From Saprospiraceae bacterium (GTDB lineage Bacteria > Bacteroidota > Bacteroidia > Chitinophagales > Saprospiraceae), in assembly GCA_013214355.1 (NCBI GenBank), contig JABSSL010000075.1:62001-126000 (forward strand): a stretch of DNA of 64,000 nucleotides. The letters are read 5' to 3'. The notes below the pieces were generated by a model. It was not told where the DNA came from and ran no database searches. It was given only the letters and a program-made list of their open reading frames with translations. Below are positions 1 through 8,599 of the stretch, one piece after another. Position 1 is the stretch's first letter, and each line of letters starts with the position of its first letter. The position numbers were made by a program, and so were the translations under genes.

Positions 1-1
1 A

Positions 2-1063
2 TATCTCGGTGCAGAGCATAAGGTCAATGACCGACTCAGTCTTCAGTATGGTGTCCGTTTCTCGATTTTCCAGAATATCGGAAAGGGAACGATCTATGAG
101 TATGAAGATAGAACCGATAATGTCGAGGTAGTAGTGAAGGACTCAACGGTTTACGGGAGTTTCGAAAATATCAAGGTCTTTTCCAATTTGGAGCCTCGAT
201 TTAATGCTCGTTATCGTTTGACACCCAGTAGTTCAGTGAAATTCTCCTATCAGAGAATGGCACAGTACATCCATTTAATATCGAATTCTACGGTTCCGAT
301 TCCCTTTAATACTTGGGCACCTAGTTCACCTTATCTAGATCCGCAATTGGCGGACCAGGTAGCTTTGGGGTATTTCCAGAATTTTAAGAATAACACCTTC
401 GAGTTTTCGGCAGAAGCATTCTACAAACAAGCGGAGAACGTCACAGAATTCGCCGATCACGCCAATGTGTTTTTCAATAAACATCTGGCTACAGAATTCC
501 GGCAGGGAGATAGTGAGTCCTATGGCTTGGAACTATTTGTAAGAAAGGTCAAGGGGCCTCTGCAAGGTTTTGCTAGCTATACCTTATCCAAGGCCGTTAT
601 GGACGTGCCTGGTATAAATGGAGATCAAGAATTTGTAGCCAATCACGATCGACGTCACAATCTAAACTTAGCCCTGACCTATGCCCTGAGTGATCAGTGG
701 GATGTTGGAACAAATTTCACATTTTCCAGTGGCCGACCGATCACCTTGCCAACTGGGAAATTCCAATTTGATAACTATCAAGTGGATTATTTCTCTGGAC
801 GAAATGGCTATCGTTTGCCGGACTTTCATCGCTTAGATCTTTCGGTTACTTATAACTCTAGAAAGAATAAGGATCGGAAATTTAAGCGGAGTATGACTGC
901 AGGTATATACAATGCTTATAACCGTCAAAACCCGTATACCATCTACACGCGGAAAAAACAGGATGATGACGGAAACATTATCGGTGATGGGACAGAAAAA
1001 GAGGCTCGTTTAGTTTACCTCTTTGGTATCATGCCGTATTTCAGTTGGAACTTTTCCTTCTAA
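2..1063 (+). CDS. TonB-dependent outer-membrane receptor, C-terminal part (5' end outside window)
   Basis: The frame is open from base 2 to a stop at 1063, so only the last ~353 residues are present. The sequence is a run of alternating beta-strands with aromatic girdles (for example FASYTLSKAVM, NLNLALTYALS, RLDLSVTYNS) and ends in the aromatic strand MPYFSWNFSF, the usual C-terminal insertion signal of outer-membrane barrels. A FSSGRPITLP segment is typical of Bacteroidota TonB-dependent receptors. The DUF4249 lipoprotein gene follows 19 bp downstream, the standard partner of this receptor class in Bacteroidota. The transported substrate cannot be read from this part; the plug and any carboxypeptidase-like N-terminal domain lie outside the window. 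Confidence 0.88.
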   Translation, partial: YLGAEHKVNDRLSLQYGVRFSIFQNIGKGTIYEYEDRTDNVEVVVKDSTVYGSFENIKVFSNLEPRFNARYRLTPSSSVKFSYQRMAQYIHLISNSTVPIPFNTWAPSSPYLDPQLADQVALGYFQNFKNNTFEFSAEAFYKQAENVTEFADHANVFFNKHLATEFRQGDSESYGLELFVRKVKGPLQGFASYTLSKAVMDVPGINGDQEFVANHDRRHNLNLALTYALSDQWDVGTNFTFSSGRPITLPTGKFQFDNYQVDYFSGRNGYRLPDFHRLDLSVTYNSRKNKDRKFKRSMTAGIYNAYNRQNPYTIYTRKKQDDDGNIIGDGTEKEARLVYLFGIMPYFSWNFSF

Positions 1064-1082
1064 TCCTCAAAATTCAAATGTG

Positions 1083-1901
1083 ATGAAAAATCAATCAATT
1101 TTATATATCGGCTGCCTTGTATTCCTCAGCCTTGCCTGCGAAAAAACTATTCCTCTTGATCCTGGTCAAACACCAGAGCTATACGTAGTTGAAGGTTTAA
1201 TTACCAATGAAAATATTCGACAGCAGATCAAAGTTTCCAGAAGTCAGGGGTTTAATGATGCAGGTGTGTCGGCTGGCGTGAGTGACGCGCAGGTGGTTGT
1301 AACGGATGACCAGGGATTTATGATGGAGTTTACCGAAGCCCAACCCGGGGTATACAAATCCAAGGAAGCTTTTGCTGGAGAAATCGGACGGACCTACACT
1401 TTGACCATTGAGCACAATCAAGAGTTGTTTACTGCCAGTGAGATGATGAATACGATGGGCACCATTGATACCCTTCTTACGCAGATTGACCCGGAAGAAG
1501 AAGCGGACCCGGATGAGGATGGTCGATTCTTTGATATCCTGGTCTTCATGACAGAGCCACAGGAAACCGAGAACTTCTACCTCGTAAAGTTCTATCGCAA
1601 TGGACAGCTGGAGAATTTCGATGGTGAGGATGTGTATGTATTCGACGATGTTGCTATTGGTGAGAATCTAAGTGCCCTACCTGGTCCCGTTTATTATGCG
1701 GAAGGAGATATCGCAGGTATGGAACTGTACAGTTTGAGCCGCAAAGCCTTTCGATTTTATAGTGATTTGAATGCCAACATTAATAATGATGGCGGTATGT
1801 TTTCTAGTCAACCCGCTAATGTCAGCACCAATCTCGAGGGAGGAGCCATTGGATATTTTCAGGTGTCAGCCCTTGATAAAAAAGAGGTTACTATTCAATA
1901 A
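1083..1901 (+). CDS. DUF4249 family lipoprotein
   Basis: Predicted 272-residue lipoprotein. The N-terminus (MKNQSILYIGCLVFLSLACEK) has a short basic start, a hydrophobic stretch and a lipobox-like LSLAC, with the lipidated Cys near residue 19. Residues ~33-120 (VEGLITNENIRQQIKVSRSQ, then an Ig-like domain with DAQVVVTDDQG) match the start of DUF4249. The frame is open further upstream, but the ATG at 1083 is chosen because it directly precedes the signal sequence. It sits 19 bp after a TonB-dependent receptor; in Bacteroidota this pair is normally co-transcribed. The lipoprotein is presumed to be an outer-membrane accessory to the receptor; its exact job is unknown. Confidence 0.85.
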   Translation: MKNQSILYIGCLVFLSLACEKTIPLDPGQTPELYVVEGLITNENIRQQIKVSRSQGFNDAGVSAGVSDAQVVVTDDQGFMMEFTEAQPGVYKSKEAFAGEIGRTYTLTIEHNQELFTASEMMNTMGTIDTLLTQIDPEEEADPDEDGRFFDILVFMTEPQETENFYLVKFYRNGQLENFDGEDVYVFDDVAIGENLSALPGPVYYAEGDIAGMELYSLSRKAFRFYSDLNANINNDGGMFSSQPANVSTNLEGGAIGYFQVSALDKKEVTIQ

Positions 1902-1995
1902 GCAGAAAATCTAGCCTTTTTATATACCAAATGTAGAGTCAACTTGTAGCCCAAGAGCTGCGAGTTGGCTCCTTTGAGGAAGGAAATTGCGGCTT

Positions 1996-3318
1996 CTATT
2001 TTTGAAATTGCTCATTGACTAGCAGTTCTCTTTGGTGATCCCAGACCATCAGCTGATTTACCTCTCCCGCACCTTCAAACTTGTAGCGAATTCCGACTAT
2101 TCGACCAGCATCAGCAGGCAGCTTTCCTTCTAGAACAGCTTGTTCATTGACCTTAACCCTAAAAACTTGATCTTTCATTTCAAGGTCAATTTCTTGCCAT
2201 TCTCTTTCCTGGTAAGCTAAGCCTGATAGGTTTGTTTTTTTACCATCAAAGGTTAAGCCGTTGAATCGGGCTTTTAGTTCACCCACACAACCAGCGGCGG
2301 ATAATGGGATTCGGATGAAACCGCGTGTACAGTTGATGGTGAGCGAACTGTATTGGCAAGGAGCGTTACCATCTTGGAAGGTGTGGCGGAGGTGAGTCTG
2401 TAATCTAAAATCCGTACTCTTCAGTGCCCCGAAATCTTGAACCAGATAATACCCAAGATTTGGGATGTTAGCTTCTCCACGTAGCTTCTCCGTCACGGAC
2501 TTATTTACCGAAAGAAATGGAGACTGCTGCCATTCATTGGATAAAATATAGCGAGGAACAGGACCTAATTCAATGGCTGCCATCCAGCCATTAGAGGGGA
2601 CAAATAGATCATGTTCTTTTATGATTTGATCATCAACTACAATTTTAGCTCGATAGTACCCTGGGTAGTAGTAGGTACAAGTTGCCTCCTTTTCCAGGGG
2701 ATTTATCACGAATCGCTTCGTTTTATCCCAAGATTGTTGAACCTCAAATTTCTCTCCTGAAATACCCTTAAGGTCATAGTTGAAGACTACTGTGTTAGGA
2801 ATTCCATCGGTCACCCGGCTTGTACTGAAACTTATCTGTTCTTTAAGCGCATCCGAGATAGGAGTAGGTCTATCTTTCTTTCGGCCCGCAAGGGCCACCA
2901 CCATAATGGCGATCAAGATAGCTCCAGGAAAAATAAATGCTCTCCACTTATTTTTCTTTTGACTGGAGGAGTCAGCAGCAGGAGCTTTGGGTTTGGGGTC
3001 GGGATTGGTGATCGTTTTTTCTTTAAGGGGCGGTGTGCTCAGTGATTGCTTAAAGGCTCGCCAATTTGCAGAACCCAGGAAACGAGCAATAGCATTGAGG
3101 GTGGTGGGGTTAGGGGTCGCATTGTAGTTTACGCGACCAACAAGCCTTTTTAAAGTCGTAATGCTCAGGCTTAAATCTGTTGAAGCCAAGATGGCTTCGC
3201 TCAGTGTTTGGAAATCTTCACTGGACCATTCATCCACACTGCCCCAGCCCAGTTTCTGTTCTAGCTTTTGCCGGGCTACTTCCAGGTACCAATGGTCATT
3301 TCTACCTTCTTTTACCAT
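1996..3318 (-). CDS. One-pass membrane protein with helix-turn-helix-like N-terminus (putative membrane-bound regulator)
   Basis: 440 residues in three parts. Residues ~5-95 are helical and carry a pattern I know from a family expanded in Saprospiria: SEAILASTDLSLSITTLKRL, then TPNPTTLNAIARFLG and WRAF, which reads like a Cro/C1-type helix-turn-helix followed by another helix. Residues ~123-143 (AFIFPGAILIAIMVVALAG) form one transmembrane segment. The C-terminal ~290 residues look extracytoplasmic: a PKD-like beta domain (TVVFNYDLKGI) and then a concanavalin-like beta sandwich. This suggests a sensor outside and a DNA-binding-like head inside; that role is inference. Upstream, between it and the divergent DUF2911 gene, lie two tandem decamers that could be its operator. 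Confidence 0.6.
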   Translation of the reverse strand: MVKEGRNDHWYLEVARQKLEQKLGWGSVDEWSSEDFQTLSEAILASTDLSLSITTLKRLVGRVNYNATPNPTTLNAIARFLGSANWRAFKQSLSTPPLKEKTITNPDPKPKAPAADSSSQKKNKWRAFIFPGAILIAIMVVALAGRKKDRPTPISDALKEQISFSTSRVTDGIPNTVVFNYDLKGISGEKFEVQQSWDKTKRFVINPLEKEATCTYYYPGYYRAKIVVDDQIIKEHDLFVPSNGWMAAIELGPVPRYILSNEWQQSPFLSVNKSVTEKLRGEANIPNLGYYLVQDFGALKSTDFRLQTHLRHTFQDGNAPCQYSSLTINCTRGFIRIPLSAAGCVGELKARFNGLTFDGKKTNLSGLAYQEREWQEIDLEMKDQVFRVKVNEQAVLEGKLPADAGRIVGIRYKFEGAGEVNQLMVWDHQRELLVNEQFQK

Positions 3319-3384
3319 TTTACGTCGGGATTTGTCTCTACGAATTTAATCTAAAAATTATCAAGCTGCCAACTGCATTCAATT

Positions 3385-3404
3385 GAACTTGAACGAACTT
3401 GAAC
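3385..3404. repeat. Tandem decamer GAACTTGAAC x2 in a divergent promoter region
   Basis: The decamer GAACTTGAAC occurs twice, head to tail and without a gap, at 3385-3394 and 3395-3404; a partial third unit (GAG) follows. The 10-bp period equals one helical turn, so two bound monomers would sit on the same DNA face. The position is 66 bp upstream of the start of the minus-strand membrane regulator and 164 bp upstream of the plus-strand DUF2911 gene. The repeat is seen directly; a role as operator is inferred from its position. Confidence 0.5.
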
Positions 3405-3567
3405 GAGAATGAATGGCGTTTTCGCGGGTATTGGGGCAACTTTGGACCGTAAGATTTACGAATCATGCTTTGAACAAGCTTAGTCTGTAGAGGTTTTTAT
3501 TTGTGATAGCTAGGAGTGGATAAAATCTATTCTAGCAAAACTACATTTCAAATCTAAATTCTGTCTA

Positions 3568-4128
3568 ATGAAAAAAGTGTATTTAGCTATTGGTCTGCTA
3601 TTCTTTGCTTTACAATTTGTCGTGGCACAAGATGTCGTAGTTCGCCCTAATTCTAAGCGCCTAAGTAATGGCGAGGTTCAGGCCCGAAAGAGCCCAATGA
3701 GTTCCAGTTTTATGAAAAAGGGAGATGCCTATGCACGTGTCGTTTACAATCAGCCTCATCTGAGAGGGCGTACGATTTTAGGAGACAAAGAGCCTTATGG
3801 TAAGGTATGGAGATTGGGTGCTAACGAAGCTACTGAATTATTCATCACTGCTGATTTAGAAGTAGGAGGTAAAACATTAGCAAAAGGAGCCTATTCTGTA
3901 TTTGCTATTCCAGAGGCAGATAAATGGACTTTAATTTTCAACAGTGATTTGGGCCAATGGGGTGGTTATGGCTACAGCGCAGATAAGGACGTTTTGCGTG
4001 TTGAAGTCGCTACTCAAAAGGCTCCGGAAGCTTTTGAAGCCTTTACAATTTGGTTTAGCGATGATGGTTCTGCTTTAAATATGGCTTGGGGTGAGACTCA
4101 CATAAGCGCTCCAATTGCGTTCAAATAG
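3568..4128 (+). CDS. DUF2911 family secreted protein
   Basis: 186 residues with a clear Sec signal peptide (residues 1-20, cleavage after LQFVVAQ). The mature part holds the DUF2911 core: ARVVYNQPHLRGRTILG, then GKVWRLGANEATEL, TLAKGAYSVFAIPE, WTLIFNSDLGQWGGYGY and a C-terminal FTIWFSDD strand. DUF2911 proteins are common, exported and functionally uncharacterised in Bacteroidota. The length is close to the shorter members of the family, without the TPR tail some carry. It is transcribed alone, divergent from the putative membrane regulator at 1996-3318, which may make it a target of that regulator (inference). Confidence 0.85.
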   Translation: MKKVYLAIGLLFFALQFVVAQDVVVRPNSKRLSNGEVQARKSPMSSSFMKKGDAYARVVYNQPHLRGRTILGDKEPYGKVWRLGANEATELFITADLEVGGKTLAKGAYSVFAIPEADKWTLIFNSDLGQWGGYGYSADKDVLRVEVATQKAPEAFEAFTIWFSDDGSALNMAWGETHISAPIAFK

Positions 4129-4527
4129 AGCCCTAATCCTGCTATAAAGGAGAGCACTTTTCCTCTCCCTCGACCTCGATCGATCTACTAGGGACCTCAC
4201 AGTTACTCCAGATCCCTAAGATTCTTCTCTACAGACATTAGCTACATTGAAAATATAGCTTCTTCGATGAATCCCGTGGATAATTAACGATGAAAAAGAA
4301 AGCGACCAAAGAAACCGCTGCATTTCGTTTTTGATTGTTTTCCAACACGGGATTTGTCAAAGAAGTGAAATGGATTGATGCACCACCTACTGTCCTTGTG
4401 ACAGTGGGCGAGGCATCCCATGTCTTGTTTGCTCATTCGGATTGTCCGACTGTTGGTGTCTGCTTGGAGCTCCTTTGCCCAACTAAGGTAAGGCTCCAAG
4501 TAGAACTTTAAAATTCAACTTATTATC
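4129..4527. other. Intergenic region without a convincing gene
   Basis: This spacer of 399 bp holds a weak hairpin just after the DUF2911 gene (GGAGAG at 4150, CTCTCC about 8 nt later) that may serve as its terminator. A 71-codon minus-strand frame at 4284-4499 contains a CxxCH-like CLAHCH but has no homologous look, no signal sequence and no promoter; the plus strand shows only short broken frames. I see nothing else. Confidence 0.5.
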
Positions 4528-5640
4528 ATGAAGCTAATTAGATCAAGTATCATGGCCCTACTACTAGGCCTCCAGACGATGGCCTTTGGCCAGGCTCAAG
4601 AAATATCTTTTTCCAGCTCGCAATGGCGTTTTGGGAACGACAAGCATCGAATCGAAACCTATAAAGGCAAAGAATGCTTGTATATGGAGCCAGGCTTCAC
4701 CGTTTATGAGGGCTTGCAGTTTAAGAATGGGATTATAGAATATGATGTTTCCTTCGCCAATACTCGTCAGTTTTCAGGCGTGGTTTTTCGTAGAGAGAAT
4801 GATACCAATTATGAAGAGGTTTATCTAAGGCCTCACCAATCAGGTAAGGTAGATGCCAATCAATATACTCCGGTATTCAATGGCCTTTCCGGCTGGCAAC
4901 TATATCATGGTGAAGGCCACGGCGCACCCTACTCTTACAAATTTGATGAATGGATGCATGTAAAGCTCATTGTATTAGAAGAGCGCATGGAGGTGTACAT
5001 TGATGATATGGAGAAGCCGCTGATATATGTCCCGCAGCTTAAACGAGCTACCCGGGCCGGCGAAATCGGTTTCACAACCAATAGAAGTTTTGTTCGATTG
5101 GCCAATTTAAAAGTTATGCCAAGTGATGCCGTTGAGCTAAAGACTGCTGAGACAAAACTACCTACGCCTGAACCTGGAACAATTACAAGTTGGCAAATAT
5201 CCGAGGTGGTTACCCCGGCTGATTTCATTAAGGAGGCAGAGAAAAATCAAGTGGATCTTTCGGCCTTGAAATGGAAAGCTCATGGGGTTGAATATACAGG
5301 TACACTGAATTTGGCTAGAGTTTGGGCGAGAACAAAAGAGAAAAATGCCGTAGTAGCCAAATTCAAACTTAATGCTAATAGTGAACGAATCCAGGCATTC
5401 CATTTTGGGTATAGCGATAAGGTGCATGTATTTTGCAATGGCCGGTTGCTATATGCTGGGGACAATACCTATCGTACTCGCGATTATCGCCATCTAGGTA
5501 CTATTGGCTACTTTGATACTGTATTCCTCCCCCTGCAAGAAGGACAAAATGAGATTTGGCTTCTGGTGACTGAGGCCTTTGGAGGTTGGGGCGTAAAGGG
5601 GAAATTAGGCGACATGGATGGCCTTAGCATTGTTCCATAG
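4528..5640 (+). CDS. Secreted concanavalin/LamG-like beta-sandwich protein
   Basis: 370 residues with a signal peptide (residues 1-23, ending AFGQAQ). Residues ~35-195 form a lectin/glucanase-like sandwich: GIIEYDVSFANTRQFSGVVFRREN, then WMHVKLIVLEERMEVYIDD and GEIGFTTNRSFVRLANLKV, the pattern of LamG and of 3-keto-disaccharide hydrolase (DUF1080) domains. The C-terminal ~150 residues are a second beta domain (VFCNGRLLYAGDNTY, GTIGYFDTVFLPLQEGQNEIWLLVTE) resembling sugar-binding modules of glycosidases. No catalytic acid pair is obvious, so I call a carbohydrate-binding or scaffold role only tentatively. It appears monocistronic. Confidence 0.65.
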   Translation: MKLIRSSIMALLLGLQTMAFGQAQEISFSSSQWRFGNDKHRIETYKGKECLYMEPGFTVYEGLQFKNGIIEYDVSFANTRQFSGVVFRRENDTNYEEVYLRPHQSGKVDANQYTPVFNGLSGWQLYHGEGHGAPYSYKFDEWMHVKLIVLEERMEVYIDDMEKPLIYVPQLKRATRAGEIGFTTNRSFVRLANLKVMPSDAVELKTAETKLPTPEPGTITSWQISEVVTPADFIKEAEKNQVDLSALKWKAHGVEYTGTLNLARVWARTKEKNAVVAKFKLNANSERIQAFHFGYSDKVHVFCNGRLLYAGDNTYRTRDYRHLGTIGYFDTVFLPLQEGQNEIWLLVTEAFGGWGVKGKLGDMDGLSIVP

Positions 5641-5855
5641 CGCATTTCTTTTGAGATTAAAAAGCGTTGATCCCCCAAAGTATGATCATCGGAAAATGCG
5701 CTTTGCTTCCAAGCAGCGCACCATCGCAGAGAACCTAGTTTTTTTATTGTGCAAAGTTTAGTTATACTTTCGACCTGCTCAGTGGTTTGGGCAGGTTGTT
5801 TAGTATCCATTGTTATACTGCTTGAATAAACATTCCAACAAAACCTTAATCTTTT

Positions 5856-6464
5856 ATGAAGAAGTATCAACAAGCACTCCTCATTCTAGTATGCCTAACG
5901 GTATGCAGCCAAAATACATCTCTAATGGCCCAAAATACCGAGTTACCATATGCTGAAATTCCTGAAGCACCTAAGAAATACAACGCTTGTACAGTAGCAG
6001 CAAGAATGGTAGATGGGCTCGGCTTTCGTTATTATTGGGCTACGGAGGGCTTACGACCAGAGGACCTAAATTATAAACCCAGTGAATCAGCACGTACGGC
6101 TGAAGCCACGCTAGATCATATCTTTGGTCTCACCATGGTGATTGTTAATTCCGTTAAGGGGTTACCTAATGTTCGACCCATGACAGATATACCAACGACT
6201 TACGAGGAAAAGCGCCGCCGAACCTTGCTGGCCCTCAAGGAAGCCAGTGATATCCTGAGAAACAGCAAGCCGCGCAAAATGAAAGATTTTAAAGTAATCT
6301 TTCAGCGTGGAGATAACAAAACGGAATACCCTTTTTGGAATCAATTGAACGGCCCGATCGCCGATGCCATTTGGCACGTCGGTCAGATGGTTTCTTTCCG
6401 TCGAGCCTCGGGCAATCCATTAAATCCAAAGGTGAGTGTTTTTTCAGGAAAGTTGAGGAATTAG
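5856..6464 (+). CDS. DinB-like four-helix metalloenzyme-fold protein, exported
   Basis: 202 residues. An N-terminal hydrophobic segment (QALLILVCLTVCSQ, then LMAQNTELPY) suggests export. The rest matches the DinB/DUF1572 fold: GLGFRYYWATEGLRPEDLNYKP, then TAEATLDHIFGLTMVIVN with the first metal-site His of the fold, and later PIADAIWHVGQMVSFRRASGNP with another His. DinB-fold proteins include thiol transferases and metal-dependent hydrolases, but the substrate cannot be predicted. The GNPLNPKVSVFSG ending is typical of this Bacteroidota subgroup. It is preceded by a hairpin (ACCTGC 5773-5778, GCAGGT 5791-5796) followed by TTGTTT. Confidence 0.7.
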   Translation: MKKYQQALLILVCLTVCSQNTSLMAQNTELPYAEIPEAPKKYNACTVAARMVDGLGFRYYWATEGLRPEDLNYKPSESARTAEATLDHIFGLTMVIVNSVKGLPNVRPMTDIPTTYEEKRRRTLLALKEASDILRNSKPRKMKDFKVIFQRGDNKTEYPFWNQLNGPIADAIWHVGQMVSFRRASGNPLNPKVSVFSGKLRN

Positions 6465-6511
6465 TGTACAAACCACCTGTGTATAGATGCTCAAATAGCG
6501 CTGTAAAAGAC

Positions 6512-6549
6512 CTTGCCGATTGATCCAGACCCAGGTATCAATCGGCAAG
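6512..6549 (+). terminator. 13-bp perfect hairpin after the DinB-like gene
   Basis: CTTGCCGATTGAT (6512-6524) pairs perfectly with ATCAATCGGCAAG (6537-6549) across a 12-nt loop. AAGACC and GGTCTT just outside (about 6507 and 6552) can extend the stem with a bulge. There is no T-run after it, so it may stabilise the 3' end rather than terminate on its own. Confidence 0.5.
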
Positions 6550-6778
6550 CTGGTCTTAAAGTAAATCTGTACTTTCCTGTAACCTTTTCTATCCTTTTGT
6601 TCGTCCTACAAGGGATATAAACGGCATCGTCTGATGCCGCGTAGAACACCTTATTTACCTGCCTATAGGACACTTCCTTTAGTTCGACTATATGATCGGC
6701 CAGACACCCGGTACGGCTATGCTTAGCCCGTACCGATGGAAAAGGTATGTCTGTAGCTTAGGTATAAAATTGAAACAT

Positions 6779-7666
6779 ATGAATACTATGTTGATGGCCG
6801 GTATTCGGCTACTTATGATCTGTTTACTGATCACCGCTTGCCACACTCAAAAAATTACCCAAGAAAAGTCTGACGCTGCACTCCCTAGTTTACTTACTAA
6901 GGCGGTAACCAACAAAGCGAAGGTAATGGTTTTAGGGACCTATCATTTTCGCCAGGAAGCGCATTATGATGAACTCTCGCCAGAGAACCAAGCACAAATC
7001 CAACGCATTTTAAGTGCCTTGGAGAAATTTGAGCCCACCAAAGTGGTCATCGAATGGGAACCTTCTAGAACAGAGAAAGTGAATCAAGCCTATCGCTCCT
7101 TTTTGCAAGGAGACTTCAAGATAGATACCTTACCCAACGAGGTTTTTCAATTAGGTTTTCGGATGGCTAAAAGAATGGGAAATGATAGTATTTATCTTTT
7201 TGATGATAAAACACCTTATATAGGATCCCTAGAGGGGTTTACTTTTGAGAAACTTGCAGAATACGCCAAGCAAAATGATGCAGGTTTCTTTGATCGTCAT
7301 GAGGCATCAATAAGTGATCGTTATCTCCATAACGAGCAACTGATCAAATCCCAGAACTTGTACGACAATCTATTACTCAGAAACTCTCCAGAAGCTACGA
7401 TGGTGGATGCTGAACGTATGCATATGTATGAGATGAGGGTTGGAATTCAAAAGAATTGGATGGGACCTGATTGGCTAGGTAGGTATTATCAGCGGAATAT
7501 TCGGATGATGACTAATGTTTTGAAATCTGTAGATACAGAAAAAGACCGTATTCTGATCATCGTTGGGGCTAATCACAAATGGGTGCTTGATCAACTCTTC
7601 GAGTATACGCCAGATTTTGAATTGGTATCCAGTTATGAATACTTGCTTGCAGGTAGGAATAAATAA
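6779..7666 (+). CDS. DUF5694 family lipoprotein
   Basis: 295 residues from the ATG at 6779. Frames open 29 codons earlier, but the chosen start gives a lipoprotein signal (MNTMLMAGIRLLMICLLITAC, Cys at residue 21). The mature part has the DUF5694 hallmark VMVLGTYHFRQ (residues ~53-63), VVIEWEPSR, and a C-terminal RILIIVGANHKWVLDQLFE. The paired GTYHF and GANH histidines and an intervening acidic residue resemble the TraB/PrgY/ChaN haem-binding or putative protease fold (inference). Function is unknown; it is probably anchored to a membrane facing the periplasm. It appears monocistronic. Confidence 0.8.
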   Translation: MNTMLMAGIRLLMICLLITACHTQKITQEKSDAALPSLLTKAVTNKAKVMVLGTYHFRQEAHYDELSPENQAQIQRILSALEKFEPTKVVIEWEPSRTEKVNQAYRSFLQGDFKIDTLPNEVFQLGFRMAKRMGNDSIYLFDDKTPYIGSLEGFTFEKLAEYAKQNDAGFFDRHEASISDRYLHNEQLIKSQNLYDNLLLRNSPEATMVDAERMHMYEMRVGIQKNWMGPDWLGRYYQRNIRMMTNVLKSVDTEKDRILIIVGANHKWVLDQLFEYTPDFELVSSYEYLLAGRNK

Positions 7667-7702
7667 AAAACGCCAGACCAAACGGTAAACGGATGGCCTG
7701 GC
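7665..7702 (-). terminator. Rho-independent terminator reading leftwards
   Basis: On the minus strand a 9-bp stem (GCCAGGCCA, genomic 7702-7694, with TGGTCTGGC, genomic 7680-7672; one G-U pair) is followed by TTTTTT (7670-7665). It overlaps the stop codon of the DUF5694 gene and lies 232 bp beyond rsmG. It would end the rsmG transcript or a short unassigned minus-strand RNA starting near a TATTTTCG box around 7755. Confidence 0.65.
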
Positions 7703-7933
7703 TGCTATGCTAACCAAAATAGTATAATGCTAATTCTTTAAGAGAGGTAACGCGAAAATATAACGTTTAGAAACGTATATATGCTGTTTATGTCGCTGAC
7801 GAATGTTTTACTTATTGTTGCATTCTAGCGCATAGGCTGCATGGCCGTTCAATTTGTAAAGGGTGAGTTTTTTCTACTGCTTGTTAGTATAGAAAGATTT
7901 CGGTAGAATAAGAAATTTATTAGATTAAATTCA

Positions 7934-8563
7934 CTATACCTGGGCATAAATGACCGATTTCTCTAGATAATATTCTCCCTCAAAAAAATCGGAAATGGGA
8001 TAGTTTTCGACGTAGTGACCTTTCTCCAAAGCAGCCAGCTCAGACTTAATATTACTACCTTTTAAGGTGATCAATCCGTTGGGTAGAACGTGTAGGTGCT
8101 CCTCTAGCTTTAGTAGCGGAAAACTCCAGTTGATTAGTTTATCCAAACTGGCCACCGCTCTGCAGACAACGAAATCAAATTTCAGTTTTAATTCTTCGGC
8201 GCGAACGTGTTGTGCCGCTGCATTTTCCAAACCGATAGCCTGAATGATCTCCTGGACAACACCGATCTTTTTGCGTGTTCCATCTACGAGCAAAAACTGA
8301 CTTTCGGGAAATAGAATCGCTAGAGGTATGCCTGGGAGCCCACCACCAGTTCCCAAATCTAATACTTGTGCGCCAGGTCGAAATGAAATCACCTTTGCAA
8401 TGGCTAGAGAGTGTAATATATGGTGAGGGTAAAGATTATCGATATCCTTGCGTGAAATGACATTGATCTTTTGATTCCAGTCCCGGTACAAAGGACCTAA
8501 TGCCTCAAACTGCTTTATCTGCTGAGGCGTGAGATCGGGAAAGTATTGTAAGATCTGTTCCAT
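7934..8563 (-). CDS. rsmG: 16S rRNA (guanine-527-N7)-methyltransferase RsmG
   Basis: 209 residues, the normal size. Family motifs: NVISRKD at 34-40 followed by HILHSL, the S-adenosylmethionine loop VLDLGTGGGLPGIPLAI at ~67-83, ESQFLLVDGTRKK (acidic ribose-binding position) and FDFVVCRAVASLDKL. RsmG methylates G527 in the 530 loop of 16S rRNA; loss gives low-level streptomycin resistance in known bacteria. It lies 36 bp downstream of the pseudouridine synthase on the same strand, and a TACCTTCG box at 8588-8581 just upstream may provide its own promoter. Confidence 0.95.
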   Translation of the reverse strand: MEQILQYFPDLTPQQIKQFEALGPLYRDWNQKINVISRKDIDNLYPHHILHSLAIAKVISFRPGAQVLDLGTGGGLPGIPLAILFPESQFLLVDGTRKKIGVVQEIIQAIGLENAAAQHVRAEELKLKFDFVVCRAVASLDKLINWSFPLLKLEEHLHVLPNGLITLKGSNIKSELAALEKGHYVENYPISDFFEGEYYLEKSVIYAQV

Positions 8564-8599
8564 GGCTACATTTTTCGGGGCGAAGGTAAGCTATTTTAC

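Noticed and set aside
4284-4499. 71-codon minus-strand frame with a CxxCH-like motif
   Set aside because: No signal peptide, promoter or family pattern; a CxxCH by chance is common in short frames.
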